Shown: positions 9,820 to 19,684, counted from the first letter of the stretch. The stretch is 64,000 nucleotides of DNA from Ga0077555 sp050250755 (GCA_050250755.1 JBFWOB010000004.1:124001-188000); one strand, 5' to 3'. Notes: a model not told the origin generated them from the sequence alone. Numbers and translations: made by a program.

Positions 9820-11577
9820 GTGCAGCAGGTCGTGAAGACGCAGGCGCCGACCGGTTCCCCCGGACGGCGGAAGGCCATTTCCTTTGCCTGGATGGCGTTC
9901 CTCGGTGCAATCCTGGTGTTCTTGGTCGTCTATCCGCTCTTGATGCTGCTTGCGGGCGCGCTTACCACCACGAACCCCGTCATCGATGGTTTTGGCAACT
10001 TCAAGCCGTCTCTCCAAAACTTCTTCGAAGTGGTCAGCAATCCGAACGTGATTGCGGCTCTCATCGACACGCTGATTGCCTGCGCCGGCGGTACGTTGCT
10101 CGCGGTTGTCATCGGTCTGACGTTCTCGTGGATCGTTGTTCGCACGAATACCCCGTGTAGAGGCTTTATCGCGGCCGCCAGCATGGTGCCGCTGTTCGTG
10201 CCGCCGCTGGTCGCGGGCGTTGCCTGGTCGATTCTCGGTTCGCCACGAACCGGCCTGATCAACACCGCCTTGAAATGGACCGGTCTCGATATCTCGGTGA
10301 ACGTCTACTCGATGGGCGGGCTCATCGCAGTCTTCGGCATGTATTACGCGCCGTACGTCTACATGTTCACGTCGTCGGCTCTGCGGAACATGGATCCAAG
10401 CCTCGAGGAGGCTTCCGAGGTTTCGGGCGCCAGCGCGTTCTCGACCTTGTTCTCGGTCACGTTCCCGCTGATCATGCCGGCTATTCTGTCCGGTATGCTC
10501 CTGTCGTTCATCGTGATGCTAGGCATCTATGGCATCCCTGCGGTGCTCGGTGCGCCGGCCGACATTGCGGTCCTGACGACATACATCTTCAAGCTCACGG
10601 CCTGGACGCCGCCGCTCTACAACACGGCAGCCGCTGTTTCGATCATCCTCATGCTCGTCACGGCTATACTCGTGTGGCTTCAGCAGCGTGTGCTGTCCGG
10701 CCGGGCCTATACCACTGTCGCCGGCAAGGCGTTCCGTCCGCGCAGCCTCAATCTCGGCCCATGGCGCTGGCTGACGTTGGCATTGGCGCTGATCTATCTC
10801 TTCGTGGTCGTGATTCTGCCGACTACGGCGCTCTGCATCGCGGCTTTCCGCAAGTTCTTGTTCTTCAAGGATCCGCAGAGCATCTTTGACATGAGCCAGT
10901 ATTCGCTCATGCACTTTCACAGTATCTTCGATAATCCACTGACTGTGCGGTCGATCTGGAACTCCATGAAAGTCGGTGTTCTGACGGCTTTCCTTGGTGG
11001 TGCCCTGGCGTTTGCCATCGGTTACACGGTTTACCGCACCGAGCTGGCCGGTCGCCGGACTATCGACCTGCTGGCGACTATTCCAGTCGCGATTCCAGGT
11101 CTGGTCGTTGGCGTCGCCTATCTCTGGGCATGGATCGGTTTGCCGGGCGGTCTCTACGGTACCATCTGGATCATGGCACTCGCCTTCGTTGCCCGCTTCA
11201 TGCCGGACACTGTGAAGTCGCTGTCGACGTCGTTCATGCAGATCCATAAGGAGCTGGAGGAGGCTGCGTGGATCTGCGGCCAAGGCATGCTGGGTACAAT
11301 TCGAACCATCGTGCTGCCGTTAGCCCGCCCTGGCGTCGTGGCGTCGATGACGCTGCTCTTCGTGCTCGCCATTCGTGAGCTCGGCTCGTCGCTGTTCCTC
11401 TATACCAGCGACACGACGGTGATGGCAGTGCTGCTGCTCGACTACTACGAGGGCGGCAATACCGGAAAGACAGCCGCATTCAGCCTCGTACAGACCGTGC
11501 TCATCGCGGTTCTCGTCGGAGTGCTCAACTGGATCTCGCGCGACCCGAATCAGAAGACCGGTCTCGGTCGTGCTTGA
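9820..11577 (+). CDS. ABC transporter permease, duplicated (FbpB/ThiP-type)
   Basis: A 585-residue inner-membrane protein with two permease halves in one chain, as in the Fe3+/thiamine/2-aminoethylphosphonate importers. Each half has the ABC coupling (EAA) loop: LEEASEVSGASAFSTLFSVTFPL near residue 200 and LEEAAWICGQGMLGTIRTIVLPL near 480. The start is GTG with AAGAGG upstream; the nearby ATG at 9800 is out of frame. Binding protein and ATPase follow on the same strand. The substrate is not decided by the sequence. Confidence 0.88.
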   Translation: MQQVVKTQAPTGSPGRRKAISFAWMAFLGAILVFLVVYPLLMLLAGALTTTNPVIDGFGNFKPSLQNFFEVVSNPNVIAALIDTLIACAGGTLLAVVIGLTFSWIVVRTNTPCRGFIAAASMVPLFVPPLVAGVAWSILGSPRTGLINTALKWTGLDISVNVYSMGGLIAVFGMYYAPYVYMFTSSALRNMDPSLEEASEVSGASAFSTLFSVTFPLIMPAILSGMLLSFIVMLGIYGIPAVLGAPADIAVLTTYIFKLTAWTPPLYNTAAAVSIILMLVTAILVWLQQRVLSGRAYTTVAGKAFRPRSLNLGPWRWLTLALALIYLFVVVILPTTALCIAAFRKFLFFKDPQSIFDMSQYSLMHFHSIFDNPLTVRSIWNSMKVGVLTAFLGGALAFAIGYTVYRTELAGRRTIDLLATIPVAIPGLVVGVAYLWAWIGLPGGLYGTIWIMALAFVARFMPDTVKSLSTSFMQIHKELEEAAWICGQGMLGTIRTIVLPLARPGVVASMTLLFVLAIRELGSSLFLYTSDTTVMAVLLLDYYEGGNTGKTAAFSLVQTVLIAVLVGVLNWISRDPNQKTGLGRA

Positions 11578-11619
11578 TGACGTGCGGCATCGTTTGCCGC
11601 GTTAGTGGGAGGAACATTG

Positions 11620-12642
11620 ATGTTCTGGAAGACGATAGGCCTAGTTGGCCTTGCTCTTGGGCTTAGCATTGGCACTGCCCAGGCGCAGAAGGAGTTCGGT
11701 TCGGACGAGCTCATTGCGGCTGCGAAGAAGGAAGGCCGGCTCGTATTCTATACGGCAAACTTTGCCGAGATCGAGCAGGAGGTCATCAAGGCCTTCAATA
11801 AGCGCTTCCCCGAGATCAAGGTCGAGATGGTTCGCGCTCCGGGCGGCCAGCTCATTACGCGCTTCAAGACCGAAGCTGCCGCCAACAAGCTCGCGGCCGA
11901 CATCATGAGCCACTCCGATCGCGGTCTGATGAAGCAGATCGCCGATATGTTCCAGGAGTATGCGCCGCCGAATGCCGCCGACTACCGACCCGACGCGCTT
12001 GTCGCTCCGAACCTCTGGCCGGCTGTCACGCTGGGTTGGGGCATCTCCTACAATGCAGCGCTCGTGAAGAATGCGCCGAAGACGTGGGCCGATCTGACGA
12101 AGCCGGAGTACAAGGGCAAGCTCATCGGCCAAGTCGTCGGTCCGTCGGGCGGCACGACGTGGACGCGGTCCATGTTCGAGCGGCAGGTGCTTGGCGAGGA
12201 TTATTGGGCAAAGCAGGCCGCACTCGGCATTGCTCTTTACCCGTCGGGAGCGCCCACGGCTGACGCAATGGTCCGCGGCGAGATCGAGATTGCTCCGCTG
12301 CTCTACAACATTGCCTTCCTGAAGGCCAAGGAAGGTGCGCCGGTCGAGACCGTATTCCCGCCGGAGGGCGTGCCGACGGTTCCGTACGCTGAGGGCCTGA
12401 CCAAAGCGTCGAAGAATCCCAACGCCGCGAAGTTGTTCCTCAACTGGCGTCTGTCGGAGGAGGGTCAGAAAGTCCTGATCAATGAACTCGGCCACATTAC
12501 GTCTCTGAAGAATCCACCCGCTTACCCGAAGGGTTGGGATCCTCAGAAGGTGAAGGTCTGGCTGCCAAACTTCGAGCAGTTCGAGTCTCTCCGCAAGGCA
12601 TGGCTCGAGGAATGGAACAAGACCTACAACTACCGTCAGTAA
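11620..12642 (+). CDS. ABC transporter periplasmic binding protein (family 1, Fe3+/polyamine-like)
   Basis: A 340-residue secreted protein. The start at 11620 is chosen because GGGAGGA lies seven bases upstream; the in-frame GTG at 11605 would sit on that site. The signal peptide ends in AQAQKEF. AAKKEGRLVFYTANF, the fold of iron(III)/putrescine/2-AEP receptors, is followed by LGWGISYNAALVKNAPKTWADL and KLFLNWRLSEEGQKVL, both family landmarks. The twin-tyrosine iron site of FbpA is not obvious, so iron is only one option. It lies between its permease and ATPase. Confidence 0.88.
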   Translation: MFWKTIGLVGLALGLSIGTAQAQKEFGSDELIAAAKKEGRLVFYTANFAEIEQEVIKAFNKRFPEIKVEMVRAPGGQLITRFKTEAAANKLAADIMSHSDRGLMKQIADMFQEYAPPNAADYRPDALVAPNLWPAVTLGWGISYNAALVKNAPKTWADLTKPEYKGKLIGQVVGPSGGTTWTRSMFERQVLGEDYWAKQAALGIALYPSGAPTADAMVRGEIEIAPLLYNIAFLKAKEGAPVETVFPPEGVPTVPYAEGLTKASKNPNAAKLFLNWRLSEEGQKVLINELGHITSLKNPPAYPKGWDPQKVKVWLPNFEQFESLRKAWLEEWNKTYNYRQ

Positions 12643-12664
12643 AGGCATAGGTCTGCCCACAGGC

Positions 12665-12695
12665 GGCCGCCCTGCTTCATTCGAGACGGGCGGCC
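12665..12695 (+). other. Intercistronic hairpin downstream of the binding-protein gene
   Basis: GGCCGCCC (12665-12672) and GGGCGGCC (12688-12695) form a perfect 8-bp GC stem 22 bases after the stop codon. Hairpins in this position usually stabilise the upstream message, so that more binding protein than ATPase is made. Confidence 0.55.
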
Positions 12696-12737
12696 GATAC
12701 CTCAAATCTCTCGCAAGTATCGAAACAGGATCATTCG

Positions 12738-13841
12738 ATGTCGGCCTCGCTCGACGTGCGCGATTTGCGCAAGCAATTCCCCACCGGCCGGCCGGCCGTC
12801 GATGGAGTCAGTTTCGACATCCCGGCGGGCGAAATAGCGGTCCTGCTCGGGCCGTCCGGCTGCGGAAAAACGACAACACTTCGGATGGTTGCTGGACTTG
12901 AGCATCCGACAGCGGGCGAAATCCGTATCGGCGATATGCTCGTTTCGGCACCCGAGAAGGGCGTGCTCGTTCCCCCGCGCCATCGCGATATCGGCATGGT
13001 GTTCCAGTCATACGCCGTCTGGCCGCATATGACCGTGCGCGACAACGTCATCTATCCCCTTCGGCATCGAAAGATCGGTGGCGCGGAAGCCAACCGCATG
13101 GTTGCGGAGACGCTCGAGCTCGTTGGCCTCAAGGAATATGCGTCACGCCCCGTCGTCGCTCTTTCGGGCGGTCAGATGCAGCGCGTCGCTCTGGCGCGTA
13201 GCCTTGTTTACCGACCGCAGCTCATTCTGCTGGACGAGCCGCTTTCGAACCTCGACGCGAAGCTGCGTTTGCGCCTGCGCGACGACCTGCGCGTCATTCT
13301 CAAGCAGACGGGTATGACGGCCCTCTATGTCACGCATGATCAGGCCGAAGCTGTTGTCCTTGGCGACCGCATCGGCGTCATGCGGGATGGGAAGCTTCTG
13401 CAACTCGCACCACCGCACGAGATCTACAATCGGCCGGCGGAGCTTTTCGTCGCCAATTTTACCGGGGCCACGAACGAACTGGCCGGTAAGGTCGTCTCGA
13501 ACCAGGGTGAGCAAGCCTTGATCGATCTCGGCAATGGCGCCCAGGTGGTGGCTCTGCGGCTCCAGCCCCTCGAGCCCGGTGCGGCCGCGCGCATTGCCAT
13601 CCGTCCCGAAAACATTGCGGTGGGCGTCAAGCACGAGAATAACACGTTCCCCGTCGACATCCTGGATCGGCGCTACCAGGGCACGCAGACGGTGTACGAT
13701 ATCGATCTGCTTGGTCGGAAACTCGAGTCACTCGAACTCGGCACGGCAGCCCGTTTCGAACCGGGCACGAAGAATACGGCTTATCTCGCCCCCGGATCGT
13801 GCTGGGCCTTCAATGATACCGGCCCCTCGACAGTCGAATAA
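12738..13841 (+). CDS. ABC transporter ATP-binding protein (FbpC/PotA-type)
   Basis: A 367-residue cytoplasmic ATPase that powers the importer encoded just upstream. Walker A is GPSGCGKTT (about residue 38), the signature LSGGQMQRVALARSL, Walker B LILLDEPLSNLDAKLR and the switch His in YVTHDQAEA. The last 130 residues form the TOBE domain found in sugar/iron/polyamine subtypes (RIAIRPENIAVG). A bidirectional terminator follows the stop by 15 bases. Confidence 0.92.
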   Translation: MSASLDVRDLRKQFPTGRPAVDGVSFDIPAGEIAVLLGPSGCGKTTTLRMVAGLEHPTAGEIRIGDMLVSAPEKGVLVPPRHRDIGMVFQSYAVWPHMTVRDNVIYPLRHRKIGGAEANRMVAETLELVGLKEYASRPVVALSGGQMQRVALARSLVYRPQLILLDEPLSNLDAKLRLRLRDDLRVILKQTGMTALYVTHDQAEAVVLGDRIGVMRDGKLLQLAPPHEIYNRPAELFVANFTGATNELAGKVVSNQGEQALIDLGNGAQVVALRLQPLEPGAAARIAIRPENIAVGVKHENNTFPVDILDRRYQGTQTVYDIDLLGRKLESLELGTAARFEPGTKNTAYLAPGSCWAFNDTGPSTVE

Positions 13842-13856
13842 GCGTCGAAAAGTAAA

Positions 13857-13881
13857 CGGCCGAGCGAAGTAAGCTCGGCCG
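13857..13881. terminator. Bidirectional Rho-independent terminator
   Basis: CGGCCGAGC (13857-13865) and GCTCGGCCG (13873-13881) make a perfect 9-bp stem with a 7-base loop, followed by CTTTCATT on the plus strand and preceded by AAAAGTAAA, which gives a T-rich tail on the minus strand. It lies between the convergent ABC operon and the membrane-protein gene. Confidence 0.8.
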
Positions 13882-13907
13882 CTTTCATTGTGATCCGGTC
13901 TCTGCCC

Positions 13908-14807
13908 CTACCAGAAGTGCTCAGAAGCAAACAGCCTCGGGTACTCGCTGGTATTCTGGTGCTCCCGGCCCAGACCGGCTGCCCATGTCGCTGCGACAAG
14001 ACCCATGAGCGAAGCGGCAGCGGTGAGGAACCCGACCAGGACGCCCTGCTTGCGCGCCTTGTCCGCTGCCTCACGCACGTGTTGCTCGGCGCTTTCTTTC
14101 ATGCTTTGCGCGCGGGCATAAGTTTCGTCAACGCGCCGCTGTGCGTCGGCTTGTGACATACCGGTCTGGCGCGAAACGACCTGGGCGAGGTAGTCCCGGT
14201 CGCCGCTATTGAGCGAGCCTTCGGCCAACCCGACGGTAAAGATGCGACCGGCCTCTGCAACAACCGCTGGATCTGGTCGGTTTTGTTGAACGGGAGGCGG
14301 AGTGGCGCCTGGCTGTGCAGCTTGCGCGCGGAACAGAGCATCCGCGACGTAAGAGACATTTCCGGCAGATACATTCGATGCTGCCTGAGCGACACCGGAA
14401 GCGGTTTGGCCCACGACATTGGCTGTCGATTTAGCGACCGTCCCTGCCGCGAACGTCAGAAAGGCCAGTCCCGCTACCGTCCCGAGCGCCCACACCATGA
14501 AGCCGTTCGCGCCGGCTCGAAATTGTGCTTCGGGAGGATCAAGGTCAGGAACATCTGATAAACGGCCGGTAAGGTAGCCGCCGGCTGCGAAGCTCCAGAT
14601 ATGGACCATTACCAACCATATCGCCGTCGCGATGGCTACGGCCGTAACCGAAGCGCCGGCATTGCGATGTGCTGAGGTGGCTGAAAGCCCCACAGCCGCG
14701 CCGAATGCGGTTAGCAGCCCGGAGATCGCAACTGCTGCGATGGCGCCGGCGAAGACGGATTTCCAGTCCACGCCACTTGTTTTAACGGGTGCAACGACCG
14801 TCGCCAT
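13908..14807 (-). CDS. Membrane protein of unknown function
   Basis: A 299-residue protein not assigned to a named family. It has hydrophobic segments near residues 17-42 (VFAGAIAAVAISGLLTAFGA), 54-78, 100-122 and 260-285. Between the last two lies a soluble stretch of about 140 residues, with a proline-rich piece (ATPPPVQQNRPDP) and a charged helical region (DAQRRVDETYARAQSMKESA). The ATG at 14807 has GAGGTGAG upstream; a GTG at 14816 overlaps the stop of the small upstream ORF and is an alternative start. General membrane or stress-envelope roles are possible, but nothing points to one. Confidence 0.75.
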   Translation of the reverse strand: MATVVAPVKTSGVDWKSVFAGAIAAVAISGLLTAFGAAVGLSATSAHRNAGASVTAVAIATAIWLVMVHIWSFAAGGYLTGRLSDVPDLDPPEAQFRAGANGFMVWALGTVAGLAFLTFAAGTVAKSTANVVGQTASGVAQAASNVSAGNVSYVADALFRAQAAQPGATPPPVQQNRPDPAVVAEAGRIFTVGLAEGSLNSGDRDYLAQVVSRQTGMSQADAQRRVDETYARAQSMKESAEQHVREAADKARKQGVLVGFLTAAASLMGLVAATWAAGLGREHQNTSEYPRLFASEHFW

Positions 14808-14812
14808 GGTGC

Positions 14813-14887
14813 TCACCTCAAGCCGAAAAGAGAGAGGATGGCCATCACGACCACAATCAAACCGACAAGGTAGATAATGCCATTCAT
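14813..14887 (-). CDS. 24-residue single-helix membrane peptide
   Basis: The small ORF starts at an ATG with GGAGG nine bases upstream. It encodes a peptide beginning MNGIIYLVGLIVVVMAI and ending FGLR, almost entirely one hydrophobic helix. Its TGA overlaps the possible GTG start of the next gene (GTGA) and lies just before that gene's ribosome site, so the two are probably translated together. I recall very similar peptides annotated in Hyphomicrobiales genomes, but without a function. Possible partner of the membrane protein at 13908-14807. Confidence 0.65.
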   Translation of the reverse strand: MNGIIYLVGLIVVVMAILSLFGLR

Positions 14888-15121
14888 CGCACGATCCTCC
14901 ATTTCACTACTGGTCACGTGCTTTCGTCCGTGATCGCAATGTTGGCTGAACAAGCGAAGCATCGATTTCGTTCCGCTGAGCAGATAAGGCCGTGTTTGCT
15001 ATTTTTCTGATCGTGCCCCGCCCTTGACACCGCGCTGCGTGCAATAGGACGCTCGACATCGAGCACGGGGCTTGGCGCAGCGCCAACTGACAGCTCCCAA
15101 ATCCAAGAATTGACGGCTTGC

Positions 15122-16270
15122 ATGAAAATTACGGACGTTCTGGTTCACCCGATGAGTATGCCGGCCGAGCGCGTGCGCTGGACCGCCCAGGAAATCACGG
15201 CGAAAGTGGATCTGACGCTCGTCGAGATTCGCACGGATGCTGGCCTCGTCGGGATCGGTGAAATATCGACGGGACCGCAATCGGCGGTCTGCAAGCTGAT
15301 CGGCGATATGGCCGATGTCATCCGTGGCATGGATCCGCTGGGGATCGACGAGATCTGGAACAAGCTGTTTTCGATTACAGTTCCAAGGCCCGGGGGGCTT
15401 GGTGGCTGGGATGGCCTGCCTCCGCCATTGGCTCGCAACCTGCGGCCTCAATTCATGGCGGCGATGGCGGGCATCGACATCGCCCTGTGGGATCTCGCGG
15501 GAAAAGCTGCTGGCAAGGCCGTCTTCCGTTTGCTCGGCGGGACGAGGACCGATGTGCATACCTATGCTGTCGGTGGGTTCTATGATGAGGGAGCGCCACT
15601 CACTGCGTGCGCGGATGAATTGGCAGGCTACGTTGCCAAGGGCTTCCGGTCGGTCAAGCTGAAATCCGGCGCGTTCAGCCTTGCAGACGAGATCGAGCGC
15701 GCGCGCGCGGTTCGCGATGCGATCGGCCCCGACATCCAGTTCATGCTGGATTTGAACGCGCCCTATGACGTCGACACCTGCATCCGTTTCGGATGTGAGG
15801 TCGCCAGGCACGACATCTATTGGCTTGAAGAGCCGTTGCACTGGTATTTGCAACCATCGGATTATGTAACGCTTGCAAAGGCGATCCCGATGCCGCTCGC
15901 GCATGGAGAGCGTGAATGGCATCGGTTCACGGTGCGCGAGTTCATCGACGCGGGCGCCCTTGGCTTCGTGCAGTTCGATTGCACGCGCTATGCCGGCTTC
16001 AGCGAAGCGTTGCGCATCGCGCGCCATGCGCAGGAGAAGGGTGTGCAGATCGCTCCACATTCCGCAGCGCACATCCAGGCGCACATCGCCTCGGCCTTCG
16101 GAGATGCTGCTTTCGGCGCCGAATCTTCGGGCGATGACAGGAATCATCCGATTCACCATCGCATCTTCCACGGCGGCGCCGAGCATCGCGCCGGCCGCGT
16201 TCATTTGACCGAGGCGCCCGGCTTCGGGCTCGAGGTCGACTGGAAGGCGGTAAGGGCGCTGCGCCCCTGA
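15122..16270 (+). CDS. Enolase-superfamily enzyme (mandelate racemase/muconate lactonizing type)
   Basis: A 382-residue enzyme of the MR/MLE group, which removes the proton next to a carboxylate using Mg2+. Metal ligands are D210 (MLDLN), E236 (WLEEP) and E263 (HGERE). Bases are K179/K181 (SVKLKSG) and H313 (APHSA), giving the mandelate-racemase-like Lys plus His pair. The N-terminal capping domain runs to about residue 110. The ATG at 15122 is preferred over the TTG at 15110. The substrate is probably a sugar acid or hydroxy acid and cannot be fixed. Monooxygenase and CoA-transferase genes follow on the same strand with gaps of about 270 bases. Confidence 0.88.
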   Translation: MKITDVLVHPMSMPAERVRWTAQEITAKVDLTLVEIRTDAGLVGIGEISTGPQSAVCKLIGDMADVIRGMDPLGIDEIWNKLFSITVPRPGGLGGWDGLPPPLARNLRPQFMAAMAGIDIALWDLAGKAAGKAVFRLLGGTRTDVHTYAVGGFYDEGAPLTACADELAGYVAKGFRSVKLKSGAFSLADEIERARAVRDAIGPDIQFMLDLNAPYDVDTCIRFGCEVARHDIYWLEEPLHWYLQPSDYVTLAKAIPMPLAHGEREWHRFTVREFIDAGALGFVQFDCTRYAGFSEALRIARHAQEKGVQIAPHSAAHIQAHIASAFGDAAFGAESSGDDRNHPIHHRIFHGGAEHRAGRVHLTEAPGFGLEVDWKAVRALRP

Positions 16271-16546
16271 ACCCGGCGGTTATATATGGATGGCCTTTGC
16301 CTGCGCGGGCGGCTTACGCGCCGCCGATGGGATTTGGCTCCATTGATGGCCGGCGCTCGTCCCATGTCCGACCCGCTGACAGGTGTAACGCCTGTGTAAG
16401 CGCTACGCGGGGCATGCCGGTTCTTTGGCGAAAATGATGGACAGCCTCGTTGCTCGCCGCCAGCATCGCGCAACCGCCTTGGCTAGCCTACACGCCAACC
16501 CGCGCCACTGCCGAGGCATCGGGAACAACATCGGAAATCCATCTCC

Positions 16547-18193
16547 ATGAACGACGCAAGCGCCGTTTCGCAGATTTTAACTTCGGCCAAGACGAGCGTC
16601 TTCGACGCAGTGGTCATCGGCGCCGGCATCTCCGGCATGTTCATGCTCTATCGACTACGCGAGCTCGGCATGACGGCCAGGGTGCTCGAAGCCGGCACCG
16701 ATGTCGGCGGCACCTGGTACTGGAACCGCTATCCAGGCGCGAGATTCGATTCTGAAAGCTGGACCTATGGCTACTCATTCTCGAAGGAGTTGATGCAGGA
16801 GTGGGACTGGCGGGAGCATTTCTCCCCCCAGCCGGATACGCTCGCTTATCTCAACTACGTTGCCGACAAATTCGACTTACGCCGTGACATCCAGTTCTCA
16901 AGCCGGGTCACGTCGGCTGCCTGGGACGATGACGCCAACCTTTGGACGACCACGACCGAGGCCGGCGAGCAATTCTCGTCTCGCTTCCTTGTCACAGCCG
17001 TGGGTGTGCTTTCCACGCCCACATTGCCACTGATCCCTGGGCGCGAGAGTTTTGCCGGCCCTGCCTACCATCCGGGGCTCTGGCCGCACACGCCGGTCGA
17101 TTTCAAGGGCAAACGCGTGGGCGTCATCGGTACAGGCGCCACCGCCATTCAGGCCATCCCGGAGATCGCCAAGCAGGCCGATCATGTCACCGTCTTCCAG
17201 CGTCGGCCGAACTGGGCGGCGCCCTTGCACAACGCGATGATCAGCAAGGCGGAGATGGAGGAGATCAAGTCGCGCTACGACGAGATCTACGCGCACTGCC
17301 GGCGGACATCGAGCTGGTTCATTCACATGACGGATCCGCGCAAGACCTTCGATGTTTCGCCGGAAGAACGCGAGGCGTTCTGGGAGAAGCTTTATTCGGA
17401 GCCCGGCTTCGGCATCTGGATGGGAAATTTCCGCGACATTCTGATCGACGAAAAGGCCAACGCCGAAATCACCAGATTTATCGCCAATAAAATCCGCCAG
17501 CGCGTGAAGGATCCGGAGGTCGCCGAGAAGCTGATCCCTAAGGATCACGGTTTCGGCACACGGCGCGTTCCACTCGAGAGCGGCTACTTCGAGGCTTACA
17601 ACCGCGACAACGTTCTGCTCGTCGACGTCAAGAAGGACGAGCCGATCGAACGCATCACGTCCAAAGGTGTCAAAACCTCGCGACAAGAATATGCGTTCGA
17701 CATCCTCGTCCTCGCCACAGGGTTCGACGGGGTTACCGGTGCCTTCGATCGGATCGATTTCCGCGGGCCGGGTGGCCTCAGCTTGAAAGATGTGTGGGTC
17801 GACGGCCAGCCCCGCACTTTCCTCGGCATGCTGGCGGACGGCTTTCCGAACATGCTGATGGTGCTTGGCCCCCACACGGCGCGCGGCAACATTCCCCAGG
17901 CCATCGAGCACTGCGTCAACTTTCAGGCCGGCCTGCTGCGCTTCATGAAGGAGAACGGCTACAGTCGCGTTGCGACCCAGCCTGAGCATGTGGCGGAGTG
18001 GACCGAGACGGTCATCAAGGCATCGGAGCCGCTGCTCTCCTCGAAAATCGATTCCTGGCAGACAGGCGTCAATCGCAACGTCGAGGGCCGTAGCGTGCGC
18101 CGTGTGCTGGGCTACAACGGCAATGGCGTCTCCTACCGCAAGAAGACAGATGAAGTCGCCCGCAACGGCTATGCGGAGCTGGTGTTCCGGTGA
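16547..18193 (+). CDS. Flavin-dependent monooxygenase, Baeyer-Villiger type
   Basis: A 548-residue FAD/NADPH enzyme similar to cyclohexanone and phenylacetone monooxygenases. The first Rossmann motif GAGISG binds FAD, DVGGTWYWNRYPGARFD is the classic segment after it, and FAGPAYHPGLWP fits the Baeyer-Villiger fingerprint FxGxxxHxxxWP. The second Rossmann motif GTGATAIQ binds NADPH. It would insert oxygen next to a ketone to give an ester or lactone. The real substrate is unknown. The gaps on both sides (276 and 261 bases) suggest it may have its own promoter. Confidence 0.9.
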   Translation: MNDASAVSQILTSAKTSVFDAVVIGAGISGMFMLYRLRELGMTARVLEAGTDVGGTWYWNRYPGARFDSESWTYGYSFSKELMQEWDWREHFSPQPDTLAYLNYVADKFDLRRDIQFSSRVTSAAWDDDANLWTTTTEAGEQFSSRFLVTAVGVLSTPTLPLIPGRESFAGPAYHPGLWPHTPVDFKGKRVGVIGTGATAIQAIPEIAKQADHVTVFQRRPNWAAPLHNAMISKAEMEEIKSRYDEIYAHCRRTSSWFIHMTDPRKTFDVSPEEREAFWEKLYSEPGFGIWMGNFRDILIDEKANAEITRFIANKIRQRVKDPEVAEKLIPKDHGFGTRRVPLESGYFEAYNRDNVLLVDVKKDEPIERITSKGVKTSRQEYAFDILVLATGFDGVTGAFDRIDFRGPGGLSLKDVWVDGQPRTFLGMLADGFPNMLMVLGPHTARGNIPQAIEHCVNFQAGLLRFMKENGYSRVATQPEHVAEWTETVIKASEPLLSSKIDSWQTGVNRNVEGRSVRRVLGYNGNGVSYRKKTDEVARNGYAELVFR

Positions 18194-18454
18194 ACGGGGC
18201 GCGTCGCGACCGGCTTGTGGAAGCGGCGCGGCTTTGGTGCCGCCATCCCGATACGGTCGCGCGTCAACGCATCGGCGCTGCAAGCGGGTTGCCGAGACCC
18301 GAGGTCCGCGCAAGGATGGGGTTCATCGGCAACATCGGGCTCCCATGACGACGGTGCAGCAGCAGGCCGGCGTCGCGCGACGAGAAGCCCACAGTGTCGG
18401 AAGCGGTGCATTTGACAGCTTGTCTAGCCTTGGCCCTCTAACCGGAGATTTCGC

Positions 18455-19684
18455 ATGACCAGCGGTGTCGAACTCGACTGTCTCGAAGGTATTCGCGTCG
18501 TTGACTTCACCCAGTTCGAGGCTGGGCCATCATGCACGGAGTCTCTCGCCTGGCTGGGCGCCGAGGTGGTGAAGATCGAGAACCCAGGCCTCGGTGATCC
18601 CGGTCGTCGTTTGCAGAAAGGCAAACCGGACAACGATCCCTGGTACTTCCATCAGTTCAACGCCAACAAGAAGTCCTTGACGTTGAACCTCAAGACGCCG
18701 CGCGGCCTCGAGATCGTGCGCGAGCTCTTGAAGAAGGCCGACGTCATGGTCGAAAACATGGCGCCCGGTACGATTGATCGACTCGGCCTCTCGTATGAGG
18801 AGGTGAAGAAGATCAATCCCGGTATCATCTACTGCCAGATCAAGGGCTTTGGGCAGGGCAGCCCGTACGAGAAAAGCCTCGCCTTCGACATGATCGCTCA
18901 GGCTGCCGGCGGCATGACCAGCACTACGGGCTACGGTGATCGCGCGCCTGTTAAACCCGGCACCTCGTTCGGCGACACAGGCACAGGCATGCTGATGGCC
19001 ATTTCGATCCTTGGCGCGCTCTTTAAGCGCCAGAAGACTGGCCAGGGCCGGCGGCTGCAGGTCGCCATGCAAGACGCCATGATCCACTACATGCGCGTGC
19101 CATTCTCGCGCACCCAGCTCTCCGGCAATGCGGTTCTGCGCGAAGGCACCGACCGATCGGTAGCGGGTGGCCTCGTTCCGAACGCGCTCTATCCGTGCAA
19201 GCCGGGCGGACCTAACGATTATGTCTACATCTTCTGCAGCCGCGCCAACCCGGAACACTGGCAGCGCCTCTTGACCGTCATGGGGCGGGAGGATCTCAAA
19301 GGCGATCCGCGCTTCGAGACACAGGCAGCGCGTACCGAGCGGCCTGAGGAAGTCGATGCCATTATCTCAGAGTGGACACGCAAACACACCAAGGAGGAGG
19401 CTATGACGTTGATCGGCGCCGCCAGTGTGCCAGCGGGCGCTGTGTTCGACACGCTCGAGCTCATGAGCGATCCATCGCTCGCCGAGCGAGGCATCATGCA
19501 GACGATCGAACATCCGACGACGGGCAACGTGAAGATGCCCGCTTGGCCAGTGCGTTTCGATGGTCAGCCTCCCAAAGTGAAGCCATCGCCCATGCTCGGC
19601 GAGCACGTCGACGACGTGCTATCGTCGTGGCTCGGCATGGACGCCAAGCGCATTACCGCACTGCGTGAGGAGGGCATTACCTAG
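18455..19684 (+). CDS. Class III CoA-transferase (CaiB/formyl-CoA transferase family)
   Basis: A 409-residue enzyme that moves CoA between carboxylic acids. LEGIRVVDFTQFEAGP, LGAEVVKIENP and NANKKSLTLNLKTPRG are family N-terminal landmarks. The catalytic Asp is in LAFDMIAQAAGGM (about residue 149), and GRRLQVAMQDAM follows. GGAGAT precedes the ATG. With the monooxygenase and the enolase-type enzyme upstream, it could activate an acid product for beta-oxidation, but this is inference from position only. Confidence 0.9.
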   Translation: MTSGVELDCLEGIRVVDFTQFEAGPSCTESLAWLGAEVVKIENPGLGDPGRRLQKGKPDNDPWYFHQFNANKKSLTLNLKTPRGLEIVRELLKKADVMVENMAPGTIDRLGLSYEEVKKINPGIIYCQIKGFGQGSPYEKSLAFDMIAQAAGGMTSTTGYGDRAPVKPGTSFGDTGTGMLMAISILGALFKRQKTGQGRRLQVAMQDAMIHYMRVPFSRTQLSGNAVLREGTDRSVAGGLVPNALYPCKPGGPNDYVYIFCSRANPEHWQRLLTVMGREDLKGDPRFETQAARTERPEEVDAIISEWTRKHTKEEAMTLIGAASVPAGAVFDTLELMSDPSLAERGIMQTIEHPTTGNVKMPAWPVRFDGQPPKVKPSPMLGEHVDDVLSSWLGMDAKRITALREEGIT

